A stretch of 64,000 nucleotides of DNA. Origin: Marinobacter litoralis. Lineage in GTDB: Bacteria > Pseudomonadota > Gammaproteobacteria > Pseudomonadales > Oleiphilaceae. The notes under the pieces were generated by a model, which ran no database searches, was not told the origin of the DNA, and worked only from the letters and a program-made list of their open reading frames with translations. The stretch is from NCBI RefSeq assembly GCF_003336705.1, contig NZ_QMDL01000003.1, positions 248,211 through 312,210 of the forward strand. Direction: 5' to 3'. The translations under genes were made by a program, and so were the position numbers. The first letter of the stretch is position 1. Each line of letters starts with the position of its first letter. Of this stretch, positions 54,985-63,845 are shown one piece after another.

Positions 54985-55029
54985 TAGGCAAAGGCGCCTG
55001 CTTTCCGGCAACGGAGGGCGGGCGCTTTT
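54985..55029 (+). promoter_or_regulatory. ANTAR-type antiterminator hairpin overlapping the nrtA leader terminator
   Basis: A terminator hairpin pairs 54994-55006 with 55013-55025 (13 pairs, three of them G:U) around GGCAAC and is followed by TTTTG. Overlapping its 5' arm is a smaller hairpin, TAGGC (54985-54989), loop AAAGGC, GCCTG (54996-55000), whose hexaloop has A at position 1 and G at position 4. Forming the small hairpin removes 54994-55000 from the terminator. This is the layout of the Klebsiella nasF leader controlled by NasR. No convincing first hairpin (P1) is visible between the predicted start and 54984. Confidence 0.7.
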
Positions 55030-55069
55030 GCGTTAAAGAAGGATGCTGAAGATCAGAGCGAGTCACATC

Positions 55070-56434
55070 ATGGCAACAACCCTGAAACACCTACGGTCAG
55101 GCATAACGGCACTGCTGCTGGGATTAGCCTCATTGGCACAGGCCGAGATCGGCCCTGCGGAAAAGCCGGATCTCAAGCTGGGCTTTATCAAGCTTACCGA
55201 CATGGCGCCTTTGGCCATTGCCTGGGAACAGGGCTACTTCCTTGATGAAGGGCTGTTTGTTGAGCTCGAGGCTCAGGCCAACTGGAAGGTTCTGCTGGAT
55301 CGCGTCATTACGTCGGAACTAGACGGCGCCCACATGCTGGCAGGCCAGCCCCTTGGCGCATCCATCGGGTATGGCACCCAGGCCAACATCATCACGGCCT
55401 TCAGCATGGACCTCAACGGCAACGGCATCACCGTCTCCAATGCGGTTTGGGAGGCCATGAAACCACAACTATCTGAAGAGGGTGGCCAACCGGTACACCC
55501 TATAAACGCAGCAGCCCTGAAGCCCGTCATTGAAGAGTTTCGGGACCGTGGCGAGCGCTTCAAGATGGGCATGGTTTTCCCGGTCTCCACTCACAACTAC
55601 GAGCTGCGTTATTGGTTAGCGGCCGGCGGCCTGAACCCCGGCTACTACGCCCCCCAGCGCGGCGACACCAGCGGCACCCTGCAAGCCGATGTCCACCTCT
55701 CGGTAACGCCCCCGCCACAGATGCCCGCCACCATGGAAGCCGGCACCATTCAGGGATATTGCGTGGGTGAACCCTGGAATCAGCAAGCCGTGTTCAAAGG
55801 CGTTGGTGTACCTGTGATTACCGATTTCGAGATTTGGCCCAACAACCCGGAAAAAGTCTTTGGAGTCACCGAGGCGTGGGCTGAAAAATACCCCAACACC
55901 CACCTTCGACTGCTTCGCGCCTTGATCCGGGCCGCCCATTGGCTAGACGAGAACAACAACGCGAACCGGGCCGAAGCAGTCAAGATTCTTTCGCAATCGA
56001 GTTATGTCGGCGCCGACCCGGAAGTCATCGCCAACTCCATGACCGGAACCTTTGAGTACGAGAAAGGGGATGTCCGCGAGGTGCCTGATTTCAATGTTTT
56101 CTTCCGCTATCACGCCACTTACCCGTACCCGTCCGATGCCATCTGGTACCTGTCGCAGATGCGTCGCTGGGGCCAGATTCCCGAACCCAAGTCCGACGAC
56201 TGGTACATGAAAACTGCCGCAAAAGTATACCGGGGCGACCTTTACGCCCAAGCCGCCCAATCACTGATCGACGATGGCCTGCTGGCCGCCAGCGATTTCC
56301 CGGATTTCTCAGAAGAAAACTTCGAGCGTCCGTTTCAGGGCACGTTAATTGACGGTGTGCCCTTCACACCAAAAACACCAAACGCTTACATCGATCGTTT
56401 CGAGATCGGCCTAAAAGCTGATCAGACGCCTTAA
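55070..56434 (+). CDS. nrtA: Nitrate ABC transporter substrate-binding protein
   Basis: A protein of about 454 residues of the NrtA/CmpA family. A signal peptide ([25 protein letters not shown]) precedes [24 protein letters not shown], the family's N-terminal strand. [36 protein letters not shown], and [13 protein letters not shown] are typical ligand-site segments. It binds nitrate (perhaps nitrite) in the periplasm. The ATG at 55070 is preferred because it leaves a canonical signal peptide; 55043 would start flush against its ribosome-binding site. No lipobox is seen. It heads the nrtABC unit behind the leader terminator. Confidence 0.9.
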   Translation: MATTLKHLRSGITALLLGLASLAQAEIGPAEKPDLKLGFIKLTDMAPLAIAWEQGYFLDEGLFVELEAQANWKVLLDRVITSELDGAHMLAGQPLGASIGYGTQANIITAFSMDLNGNGITVSNAVWEAMKPQLSEEGGQPVHPINAAALKPVIEEFRDRGERFKMGMVFPVSTHNYELRYWLAAGGLNPGYYAPQRGDTSGTLQADVHLSVTPPPQMPATMEAGTIQGYCVGEPWNQQAVFKGVGVPVITDFEIWPNNPEKVFGVTEAWAEKYPNTHLRLLRALIRAAHWLDENNNANRAEAVKILSQSSYVGADPEVIANSMTGTFEYEKGDVREVPDFNVFFRYHATYPYPSDAIWYLSQMRRWGQIPEPKSDDWYMKTAAKVYRGDLYAQAAQSLIDDGLLAASDFPDFSEENFERPFQGTLIDGVPFTPKTPNAYIDRFEIGLKADQTP

Positions 56435-56446
56435 GGGGGTATGCAA

Positions 56447-57445
56447 ATGAATTCGCTAACCGGAAAATTCGGCCAATCCATGGGCTTCAGCCTCAGGCAG
56501 CTCCTTGAGAGTTTTACACCCTCGAATCTGGCGTCATCAGGCCGCCAATTGATCCTCCCGTTTGTTGGCATCTTGGTGTTCGTGGGCTTCTGGCATCTCG
56601 CTGCGCCTCAGGTAAACACCTCCCTGGGCACTTTCCCCGGACCGGCACAGGTTTGGGAGCAGGCCGGGCAGCTGTGGCAGGAACATTCGGATCAGCGCGC
56701 GAAGGCCGACCGCTTCATCACCATGCAAGAAGAACGCAACGCGCGCATTCTGGCAGACAACCCGGACGCCGAAGTCCGCATCCGTGACTACCCCGGTGCC
56801 CCCACCTTCATTGACCAAATTGGCACCAGCCTGATCACGGTCCTTGCCGGTTTTCTGGTGGCGGCACTGATCGCCGTTCCGCTGGGCATCCTGTTCGGGC
56901 TGAACCGACACTTCCAGGCGGCCGTGAATCCACTGATTCAGATTTTCAAACCGGTATCGCCCCTGGCGTGGCTGCCACTGGTCACCATGGTGGTTTCCGC
57001 CACCTATGTCAGCGACGACCCGATGTTCGAGAAGTCGTTCCTGACCTCGATGATCACCGTCACCCTCTGCAGCTTGTGGCCCACGCTTATCAACACCAGC
57101 GTCGGCGTAGCCGCAGTCAACCCGGACCTGATGAACGTGTCCCGGGTACTCAACCTGTCGTTCTGGAGCCATGTTCGTAAAGTGGTTTTGCCGTCATCAA
57201 TTCCGATGATCTTTACCGGGCTGCGAGTGTCTTTGGGGATAGCCTGGATGGTACTGATCGCAGCCGAAATGCTGGCTCAGAGCCCGGGGCTCGGCAAATT
57301 TGTCTGGGACGAATTCCAGAACGGCAGCAGCCAGTCACTCAGCCGCATTATGGTGGCGGTGCTCGCCATCGGGTTTATCGGGTTTGTTCTGGACCGAGTG
57401 ATGCAAGTGATTCAGCGAAAGGTGGCCTGGAACGAAGGCCACTAA
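56447..57445 (+). CDS. nrtB: Nitrate ABC transporter permease
   Basis: A permease of about 332 residues of the NrtB/SsuC class with six hydrophobic segments. LPFVGILVFVGFWHLAAP, SLITVLAGFLVAALIAVPLGILFGLN, KPVSPLAWLPLV and the coupling-loop region VSRVLNLSFWSHVRKVVLPSSIP are characteristic. An unusually long hydrophilic insert (about residues 70-120: HSDQRAKADRFITMQEERNARILADNPDAEVRI) is typical of the proteobacterial nitrate permeases and lies on the periplasmic side. The ATG at 56447 has AAGGGGG at good spacing; an ATG at 56441 is too close to it. Confidence 0.9.
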   Translation: MNSLTGKFGQSMGFSLRQLLESFTPSNLASSGRQLILPFVGILVFVGFWHLAAPQVNTSLGTFPGPAQVWEQAGQLWQEHSDQRAKADRFITMQEERNARILADNPDAEVRIRDYPGAPTFIDQIGTSLITVLAGFLVAALIAVPLGILFGLNRHFQAAVNPLIQIFKPVSPLAWLPLVTMVVSATYVSDDPMFEKSFLTSMITVTLCSLWPTLINTSVGVAAVNPDLMNVSRVLNLSFWSHVRKVVLPSSIPMIFTGLRVSLGIAWMVLIAAEMLAQSPGLGKFVWDEFQNGSSQSLSRIMVAVLAIGFIGFVLDRVMQVIQRKVAWNEGH

Positions 57446-57515
57446 GCACGACTCTGTGAATCTGACTTTGGAAGAGGCCGTTCTCGGCACTCCGTAAGCG
57501 AATAAGGTGAATTCC

Positions 57516-58376
57516 ATGGCTAAGTTACATCTTGAACTGACGGGCGTTGAAATGGCGTTTGAAACGGCAAAAGGTCCGTTCATTGCGCTGGATAATGTGA
57601 ACCTGAAAATAAAGAAAGGCGAATTTGTTTCCCTGATCGGGCACTCGGGTTGCGGCAAATCCACCGTACTCAATATCGTGGCCGGGCTGCTGCAAGCCTC
57701 CAAAGGAGGCTGCGTTCTGGACGGGCACGAAGTGAATTCACCCGGGCCGGAGCGGGCTGTTGTGTTTCAGAACCACGCTCTGATGCCTTGGTTGACCGTT
57801 TACGAGAATGTCGAATTGGCGGTACGACAAGTGTTTAAAAGAACGATGAGCCGGCAGGAACGTAAAGAGTGGATTTTGCACAATCTGGAACTGGTCAATA
57901 TGGCCCACGCCGCCGGCAAGCGCCCCGGAGAAATTTCCGGGGGCATGGCTCAACGGGTGGGCATCGCCAGGGCTCTGGCCATGAAACCGAGTGTATTGCT
58001 AATGGATGAACCCTTCGGGGCGCTGGATGCTCTGACCCGAGCCCATCTTCAGGATTCGTTGATGGACATCCAGCAGGAATTGAACAATACCGTGATCATG
58101 ATCACCCACGATGTCGACGAGGCCGTGCTGCTGTCGGACCGCATCATCATGATGACCAATGGCCCTTCAGCCACCGTCGGTGAGGACTTGCGGATCGAAT
58201 TACCCCGACCTCGGGACAGGGTCGCTTTGGCAGATAACCCCGAGTATGTTCATTACCGACAAGAAGTGTTGTCGTTCCTGTACGAAAAGCAGCGGAAGTT
58301 TGAAACCATCAATACCCGCCGAAACAACCAGCAGAAAGCTTCTGGCGACACTATTCCCGCCAAAGCCACGGCATGA
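57516..58376 (+). CDS. nrtC: Nitrate ABC transporter ATPase
   Basis: A 286-residue ATPase of the NrtD/SsuB type. Walker A is GHSGCGKSTVLNIVAG, the Q-loop is in VVFQNHALMPWLTV, the signature reads [16 protein letters not shown] (ISGGM in place of LSGGQ), and Walker B is VLLMDEPFGALDALTR. It lacks the NrtA-like C-terminal regulatory domain of cyanobacterial NrtC, so it corresponds structurally to NrtD. The ATG at 57516 follows AAGGTG; a GTG at 57507 is an alternative. It ends 43 bases before the convergent nasR end, with a strong hairpin between. Confidence 0.9.
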   Translation: MAKLHLELTGVEMAFETAKGPFIALDNVNLKIKKGEFVSLIGHSGCGKSTVLNIVAGLLQASKGGCVLDGHEVNSPGPERAVVFQNHALMPWLTVYENVELAVRQVFKRTMSRQERKEWILHNLELVNMAHAAGKRPGEISGGMAQRVGIARALAMKPSVLLMDEPFGALDALTRAHLQDSLMDIQQELNNTVIMITHDVDEAVLLSDRIIMMTNGPSATVGEDLRIELPRPRDRVALADNPEYVHYRQEVLSFLYEKQRKFETINTRRNNQQKASGDTIPAKATA

Positions 58377-58380
58377 TGCA

Positions 58381-58412
58381 CGCCCGGGCTCTGCATTGGC
58401 AAAGCCCGGGCG
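58381..58412. terminator. Strong GC hairpin between convergent nrtC and nasR
   Basis: CGCCCGGGCT (58381-58390) and AGCCCGGGCG (58403-58412) pair perfectly around a 12-base loop in the 43-base gap between two gene ends. No T-tract follows on either strand, so termination may be factor-assisted. Confidence 0.65.
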
Positions 58413-58419
58413 CTCGCCT

Positions 58420-59631
58420 TCAGGTCAGCACATTTGCTATGGAAATGAGCGCGCGAGCAACCTCGGACAGGCGTTTGCCCTGATCCATCGCGAGTTTGCG
58501 CAACACTCTATGGGCTTCGTCATCATTGATATTGCGGTGCTCCATCAATAGCAGAACCGCCTTTTCCTGAACCCGACGCTCCTCAAGCGCTTCTTTCGCG
58601 CTTTGCAGCTCATCAGACATCTGCTGCAATCGTTGGTTCTGCTCCTGAATTAAATCCAGAATCGACCCGCCTGCCTGCACGCCTTGCTCCAGTGAAGCCA
58701 ATAGCGTGGACTGATCCGCCAACGAACACCGGGCCTCGGTATAACGTTCCACACAACGGTGATGAAACGCACTTTCGACCGAATCCTCAATCTGTTTCAG
58801 ATCGTCCATTCGTTCCGTCATCAACGTGAACCAAGTTTCAGCCAGCTTCGGATCCAACGGCTTGTAGGGGCCGATGGATACAGCGATCTGGCGGAGCCGT
58901 TCTATCTCCGTCTCCCGAGGGCGGCCACGAAGTTTCTGCCAAAGCGCAAGACTGTCCTCCGGAGCGTGCGTAACAAATACCTCAAAACACCGATCCTGCG
59001 CCTCAACAAGGTGCAGCATGCGCCGTGACAGTGCGCGATCGAAACGTCCGCGTGCAAATCCGGTTGACCCAGCTGCCCGCTCCTGCCCGCAATACTCCTT
59101 ACCTGTCATCACTTGCACCAAGGCGACCAGCAGGCCCGCAATGGAGGGTTCCACAACGGTATCCGCGGCCTCACACACCACCGTAATTAACTGATGGATG
59201 GTATCGCTGAACCAGTCCACCGCCGGATGCACCGCAATCGCCTGTTTTTCGATTCGAAGGCGGATGTCTTCAAGCTGGCCCAAACCATGAAGCGCGCGGG
59301 CAATATGGCCGAGCAACGGACTACTGACCGGCTGACTGATCAGTTCATGTTGAATATCGTTCAAAGCCAGATAAAACATCTCTAACTGTTCACTCGTCTG
59401 CAGAATAATGCCCGCCCGCTCGCCTCCGAACCGCTGGCCATCCGAGCCCAGATAGAGGCTCGTCACGCCTCGCTCGCGCTGCAACTCGTGGATCAGGTGC
59501 CCGGTGCTCTGCACCAATCGTCCCATCAACAAAAAATATTCCAGGCTTCGAACTTCGCATTGTCGCGAAGCGATCAGAAAATCAGCTGCGGTAGCCACCT
59601 GTGGACTGGCCGAACCGGATATCTTGCTCAC
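58420..59631 (-). CDS. nasR: NIT-ANTAR nitrate/nitrite-responsive antiterminator
   Basis: A 403-residue NasR-like protein. Residues about 30-290 form the nitrate/nitrite-sensing NIT domain, with HELQRERGVTSLYLGSDGQRF at the place of the conserved ligand-helix motif. A short coiled coil (about 310-345: IQEQNQRLQQMSDELQSAKEALEER) leads to a C-terminal ANTAR domain (KAVLLLMEHRNINDDEAHRVLRKLAMDQGKRLSEVARALI), which binds paired RNA hairpins. In Klebsiella, nitrate makes NasR prevent termination in the nasF leader. Leaders with the matching hairpin motif occur here at 47708, 54985 and 59848. It lies between the transporter unit and the nirB unit, divergent from the latter. Confidence 0.92.
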   Translation of the reverse strand: MSKISGSASPQVATAADFLIASRQCEVRSLEYFLLMGRLVQSTGHLIHELQRERGVTSLYLGSDGQRFGGERAGIILQTSEQLEMFYLALNDIQHELISQPVSSPLLGHIARALHGLGQLEDIRLRIEKQAIAVHPAVDWFSDTIHQLITVVCEAADTVVEPSIAGLLVALVQVMTGKEYCGQERAAGSTGFARGRFDRALSRRMLHLVEAQDRCFEVFVTHAPEDSLALWQKLRGRPRETEIERLRQIAVSIGPYKPLDPKLAETWFTLMTERMDDLKQIEDSVESAFHHRCVERYTEARCSLADQSTLLASLEQGVQAGGSILDLIQEQNQRLQQMSDELQSAKEALEERRVQEKAVLLLMEHRNINDDEAHRVLRKLAMDQGKRLSEVARALISIANVLT

Positions 59632-59808
59632 GTTATTACTCCTGTCATCACCATGGCTGAGTCACATCGCCAAGGATCAACCGAGCAAATAACAGGCCAG
59701 CCCCAAAAAGCTTCATCTTCGGGCATCGCGCCCCAGCAAAGGGCAGGCATAGCCAAGAAAACCGTTAGATAATCATGCAAGCCGCTGATTTTTATATGCT
59801 TTAAAAAC

Positions 59809-59824
59809 TGGCACGGAGATCGCA
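59809..59824 (+). promoter_or_regulatory. Sigma-54 promoter of the flavoprotein-nirB operon
   Basis: TGGCACG-GAGA-TCGCA matches TGGCACG-N4-TTGCW with one mismatch. The predicted start is near 59835. Between the nasR start (59631) and this element nothing else convincing was found; no NtrC-like palindrome was recognised there. Confidence 0.75.
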
Positions 59825-59847
59825 TTAGTAAATTCAGGGACGACGAA

Positions 59848-59944
59848 TCGGCCACGGATGGCTGAACCACAAGATCATTGTTGTTGGCATTGGCGCCGGT
59901 TCATCGCGCTCTCTCAGGAGAGGACGGTGCCCCGGCTTTTTTTT
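59848..59944 (+). promoter_or_regulatory. ANTAR-type antiterminator/terminator leader of the nirB operon
   Basis: Hairpin P1 is TCGGCC (59848-59853), loop ACGGAT, GGCTGA (59860-59865), six pairs with one wobble. Hairpin P2 is GTTGGC (59883-59888), loop ATTGGC, GCCGGT (59895-59900). Both hexaloops carry A1 and G4. The terminator pairs GCCGG (59895-59899) with CCGGC (59932-59936), then CATCG with CGGTG and CTCTC with GAGAG, and is followed by eight Ts (59937-59944). The P2 3' arm and the terminator 5' arm are the same bases, so the folds are mutually exclusive. This is the clearest of the three leaders. Confidence 0.82.
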
Positions 59945-59967
59945 GGACCCGGGAAAAGGAGCTCATT

Positions 59968-61197
59968 ATGACGACAAACCCGAACGCTCCCTTAGTGATC
60001 TGCGGCCACGGTATGGTGGCTCAGCGCCTGATTGAACACCTTGTCGCCAATGGCCACCCTTTCAGCAAGATTGTGGTTTTTAACGGGGAGCCGGTGTCTG
60101 CCTACAACCGCATTCAGCTGTCCTCCCTACTCGCCAACGAAGTCACCGAAACCGATCTTGAACTGAAACCCGCCCAATGGTTCTCGCAGCATCAAGTCGA
60201 GGTGCACAATCACGAACCGGTCACCCGTATTGATATCGAGCAAAGCCAAGTCGTCACCGCCCAGGGCCGGGTTCAGCCCTACAGCAAGTTGGTGCTGGCA
60301 ACCGGTTCCAGTCCATCCGCCCTTGGCCTATCGGGCGAAGATCTGGACGGCGTGCGGATGTTTCGTAACCTGGCAGACACCCGGGCCATGATCGAAAAAG
60401 CCGGCCACCACCAACGCGCCTTGGTGATCGGCGGTGGGTTTCTCGGTTTGGAGGCAGCGGAAGGCCTGCGCGCGCGGGGCATGGCAGTCACGGTACTGCA
60501 TCGAAGCCACCACGTTTTAAACCGGCAACTGGATCGTACCTCCGGCGATGTACTAAAAGCCCTGCTGGAGCAGCGTGGCCTGAATGTTTTGACCGGCTAT
60601 TCGCCAAAAGCCTTGCTGGGCAAAAAACAAGTCAGAGCCGTTCAACTGCACGACGATACAGTGCTCGCCACCGATTTGGTCGTCATTGCCACCGGTATTA
60701 CACCAAATACAAAGCTGGCCGTGGAAGCCGGCTTGCTCTGCGATCGAGGCATCTGCGTCGATCCCCAGATGCGCACCTCCAGCCCGTCCATCTACGCGCT
60801 TGGAGAGTGCAGCCAATTTGGTAGCCAAACCTTCGGACTGGTTGAACCCGGCTTTCATCAGGCCCAAGTCCTCGCCGAGCATCTGTGCCTGCAAGCGGAT
60901 ACCCAAGGCTTTACGCCCGTTGAGATACCCACCCGCCTGAAGATCAGCGGCATTCCTATTTATTCCTGCGGCCGTGTCGAACCCGGTCCTGATACCGAAA
61001 CCATTCAATGGCGCGATGGCCCCAAGCACCGTTATGGCCGGCTGTTGATTGAACGCAACCGCGTGGTCGGTGCCCTGTTGCTAGGCGACACCACCAACGG
61101 CGCTTGGTACACGGACCTGATTCGCAGCGCCCAAGACATTTCCGATTACCGAAACGCCATTGCTTTCGGCAAACCCTATTGTGAAGCAGCAGCCTGA
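59968..61197 (+). CDS. NAD(P)/FAD oxidoreductase resembling the NirB N-terminus
   Basis: A 409-residue flavoprotein matching the first half of NirB. The FAD-binding start is LVICGHGMVAQRLIEHL (a variant GxGxxxxR), with ATGSSPSALGL, an NAD-binding ALVIGGGFLGLEAAEGL near residue 150, and IYALGECSQFGSQTFGLVEP closing the FAD fold. The C-terminal ~100 residues resemble the rubredoxin-reductase-like tail (IPTRLKISGIPIYSCG), but no BFD 2Fe-2S domain is present. It could pass NADH electrons to NasA, which carries its own BFD domain; this is the role of NasC in Klebsiella. AAAAGGAG precedes the ATG at 59968. nirB follows after 26 bases. Confidence 0.85.
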   Translation: MTTNPNAPLVICGHGMVAQRLIEHLVANGHPFSKIVVFNGEPVSAYNRIQLSSLLANEVTETDLELKPAQWFSQHQVEVHNHEPVTRIDIEQSQVVTAQGRVQPYSKLVLATGSSPSALGLSGEDLDGVRMFRNLADTRAMIEKAGHHQRALVIGGGFLGLEAAEGLRARGMAVTVLHRSHHVLNRQLDRTSGDVLKALLEQRGLNVLTGYSPKALLGKKQVRAVQLHDDTVLATDLVVIATGITPNTKLAVEAGLLCDRGICVDPQMRTSSPSIYALGECSQFGSQTFGLVEPGFHQAQVLAEHLCLQADTQGFTPVEIPTRLKISGIPIYSCGRVEPGPDTETIQWRDGPKHRYGRLLIERNRVVGALLLGDTTNGAWYTDLIRSAQDISDYRNAIAFGKPYCEAAA

Positions 61198-61223
61198 GCG
61201 CTGCCTTGAGAGAGGAACACTCC

Positions 61224-63737
61224 ATGAGTAAGCAAACTTTGATCGTGATCGGTAATGGCATGGTCGGCCATCACTTTCTCGAGCAGTTCGTGCAATCCCC
61301 GGCGGCAAAAGCGTTTCAGATCCTCGTCTTTGGCGAAGAGAAACAGCTGGCTTATGACCGCGTGCACTTGTCCGAATACTTCTCGGGCTCCAGCCACTCA
61401 GACTTGGCGATGGGTACCGCCGATTGGTATGAAACCAACGACATTGACCTGCATCTGAATGAGCAAGTCACCGCCATCGACCGCTACAACCAGGTGGTCA
61501 GTACACCCAAAGGTGTTTATCAGTATGACCAGTTGGTGCTCGCCACCGGCTCCTACCCGTTTGTACCGCCTATTGCAGGCAACGATCACAACGGCTGCTT
61601 TGTGTACCGGACTCTGGACGATCTGGACGCCATTCGCGCCAGCGCTAACGAGGCTAAAACCGGTGTTGTGGTGGGCGGTGGACTGCTCGGCCTGGAAGCC
61701 GCCAACGCACTGAAGAGTCTGGGGTTACAGGCCAGCGTGGTGGAGTTTGCTCCGCGCCTGATGCCGGTGCAACTGGATGACCAGGGCGGCGCTTTGCTGC
61801 GGCACAAGATCGAAGAACTGGGCGTTCAGGTGCACACCGAGAAAGCCACCACGGCCATCGTGCCAGGTACTGAAGCCCGGCTGAGAATGAATTTCTCCGA
61901 TGACAGCCACCTCGAGACCGACCTGATCGTCTTCTCCGCCGGCATCCGTCCGCAGGACACGCTTGCCCGAGATTGCGGTCTGGAAATCGGCGAGCGCGGC
62001 GGCATCGTGATCAACAACCAATGCACCACCTCCGACCCCCGGATTCACGCGATCGGCGAATGCGCGCTGTGGAACAACCGGATCTTTGGTTTGGTGGCGC
62101 CGGGCTACACCATGGCCCGCACCCTCGCGGCGGCCCTGAACAACGACCACGAGGCTGCCTTCACCGGTGCCGACATGAGCACCAAACTGAAACTGCTGGG
62201 CGTCGATGTCGGCTCCATTGGCGATGCCCACGGCCAGACCGCGGGTGCGCGTAACATCCGTTTCCACGACGAACAAACGGGGCATTACCGGCGCATGGTG
62301 GTCAGCTCCGACGGTAAAAAGCTGCTGGGTGCGATTCTGGTCGGAGACAACAGCCACTATGACACCTTGCTGCAATACGCGCTCAACGGTCTGGACCTGC
62401 CCGGTAACCCAGAGGTTCTGATTCTGCCTGAAAGCGAAGGCGGTGCGCCCACTTTGGGTGCCGATGCGCTACCCGACACCGCCTCTATCTGCTCTTGCCA
62501 CAACGTTACCAAGGGCGACATCTGTGGCGCCCTTGATGCTGGTTGCACGGATCTTGGGGGCGTAAAGGCCGAAACCAAAGCCAGCACTGGCTGCGGCGGC
62601 TGTACCGCGCTGGTGAAGAAGGTGGTGGACAGCGAACTGGAAAAGCGCGGCGTGGAGGTTTGCACCGATCTGTGCGAGCACTTCCCCTACACCCGTCAGG
62701 AGCTGTTCCATCTGGTAAAGGTGAATGGCATTCGCTCCTTCCGTGGGCTGCTCAACCAGTATGGCAAAGGCCAAGGCTGCGATATCTGCAAACCCACGGT
62801 CGGCTCCATTCTCGCCAGCTGCTGGAATGACCACATTCTGGCCACGGATCACGTGCCTCTGCAGGACACCAACGACACCTTCATGGCCAACATGCAGAAG
62901 AACGGCACCTATTCCATCGTGCCGCGCATTCCCGGTGGCGAGATCACACCAGACAAGCTGATTGTGCTCGGCGAAGTCGCCAAGGAGTACAACCTGTACA
63001 CCAAGATCACCGGCGGCCAGCGGGTGGATCTGTTCGGCGCCACGCTAAGCGAGTTGCCGGCGATTTGGGAAAAGCTGATTGCGGCCGGTTTCGAGACCGG
63101 TCACGCCTACGGCAAGTCGCTGCGGACGGTGAAGTCCTGTGTCGGCAGCACCTGGTGCCGTTATGGCGTGCAGGACAGTGTGGGCATGGCGATCCTTCTG
63201 GAGAGCCGTTATAAGGGCCTGAGAGCGCCTCACAAGGTGAAGATGGGCGTGTCGGGCTGTACCCGGGAGTGTGCCGAGGCGCAAAGCAAGGATTTCGGGG
63301 TGATTGCTACGGAGAAGGGCTGGAATCTGTACGTGTGCGGTAATGGCGGTATGCGGCCCCGGCACGCGGATTTGTTCGCGACGGATTTGTCCGATGAGGC
63401 GCTGATTCAGGCGATTGACCGGATTGTGATGTTTTATGTTCGCACGGCGGACCGGTTGCAACGCACCAGTGTTTGGCTGGAGAACCTGGAAGGCGGTTTG
63501 GAGTATTTGAAGCAGGTGGTGTTGGAGGACAGTTTGGGCATTGGTGCGGAGCTGGAGCAGCACATGGCGGAGATTGTGGACACGTATCAGTGTGAGTGGA
63601 AGACGGCGGTTGAGGATCCGGAGAAGCGTAAGCGTTTCCGGGAGTTTGTGAATGCGCCGGAGCAGAAGGACCCGGTGCAGCAGTGGACTTCGGAGCGGGG
63701 GCAGCGTCGGCCTGTTTTGGAGTTGGCTTCTTCGTAG
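61224..63737 (+). CDS. nirB: Assimilatory nitrite reductase (NADH) large subunit
   Basis: An 837-residue siroheme enzyme reducing nitrite to ammonium. The FAD/NAD part spans residues 1-400 (IGNGMVGHHFLEQF, VVGGGLLGLEAANAL, IHAIGECALWNNRIFGLVAPGY). A BFD 2Fe-2S domain follows near 420-475 (SICSCHNVTKGDICGALDAG, STGCGGCTALV), then the ferredoxin-like half-domain and the 4Fe-4S/siroheme domain, whose four cysteines are in SCVGSTWC (C-x5-C) and GCTRECAEA (C-x3-C). The ATG at 61224 has AGAGGA upstream. The small subunit gene starts 165 bases later, an unusually long gap that holds a palindromic element. Confidence 0.95.
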   Translation: MSKQTLIVIGNGMVGHHFLEQFVQSPAAKAFQILVFGEEKQLAYDRVHLSEYFSGSSHSDLAMGTADWYETNDIDLHLNEQVTAIDRYNQVVSTPKGVYQYDQLVLATGSYPFVPPIAGNDHNGCFVYRTLDDLDAIRASANEAKTGVVVGGGLLGLEAANALKSLGLQASVVEFAPRLMPVQLDDQGGALLRHKIEELGVQVHTEKATTAIVPGTEARLRMNFSDDSHLETDLIVFSAGIRPQDTLARDCGLEIGERGGIVINNQCTTSDPRIHAIGECALWNNRIFGLVAPGYTMARTLAAALNNDHEAAFTGADMSTKLKLLGVDVGSIGDAHGQTAGARNIRFHDEQTGHYRRMVVSSDGKKLLGAILVGDNSHYDTLLQYALNGLDLPGNPEVLILPESEGGAPTLGADALPDTASICSCHNVTKGDICGALDAGCTDLGGVKAETKASTGCGGCTALVKKVVDSELEKRGVEVCTDLCEHFPYTRQELFHLVKVNGIRSFRGLLNQYGKGQGCDICKPTVGSILASCWNDHILATDHVPLQDTNDTFMANMQKNGTYSIVPRIPGGEITPDKLIVLGEVAKEYNLYTKITGGQRVDLFGATLSELPAIWEKLIAAGFETGHAYGKSLRTVKSCVGSTWCRYGVQDSVGMAILLESRYKGLRAPHKVKMGVSGCTRECAEAQSKDFGVIATEKGWNLYVCGNGGMRPRHADLFATDLSDEALIQAIDRIVMFYVRTADRLQRTSVWLENLEGGLEYLKQVVLEDSLGIGAELEQHMAEIVDTYQCEWKTAVEDPEKRKRFREFVNAPEQKDPVQQWTSERGQRRPVLELASS

Positions 63738-63771
63738 CCTGTTTTGGCTTTAGGGGCGGAGCCCGGCGGCA

Positions 63772-63845
63772 TGGGGATACTTTTCTTTCGGAAAAAATAA
63801 CTCGCTTCGCTCAGACATCTTTTTTCCTGCAGAAAAGCATCCCCA
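63772..63845. repeat. Large imperfect palindrome between nirB and nirD
   Basis: TGGGGAT (63772-63778) and ATCCCCA (63839-63845) bound a 74-base imperfect inverted repeat; inner arms CTTTTCT/AGAAAAG and GGAAAAAA/TTTTTTCC also pair, and the centre CTCGCTTCGCTCAG contains the short palindrome GAGCGAAGCGAG in reverse complement. It looks like a REP/BIME- or small MITE-type intergenic element. Within an operon it would fold in the mRNA between the two nitrite reductase genes. Confidence 0.6.
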
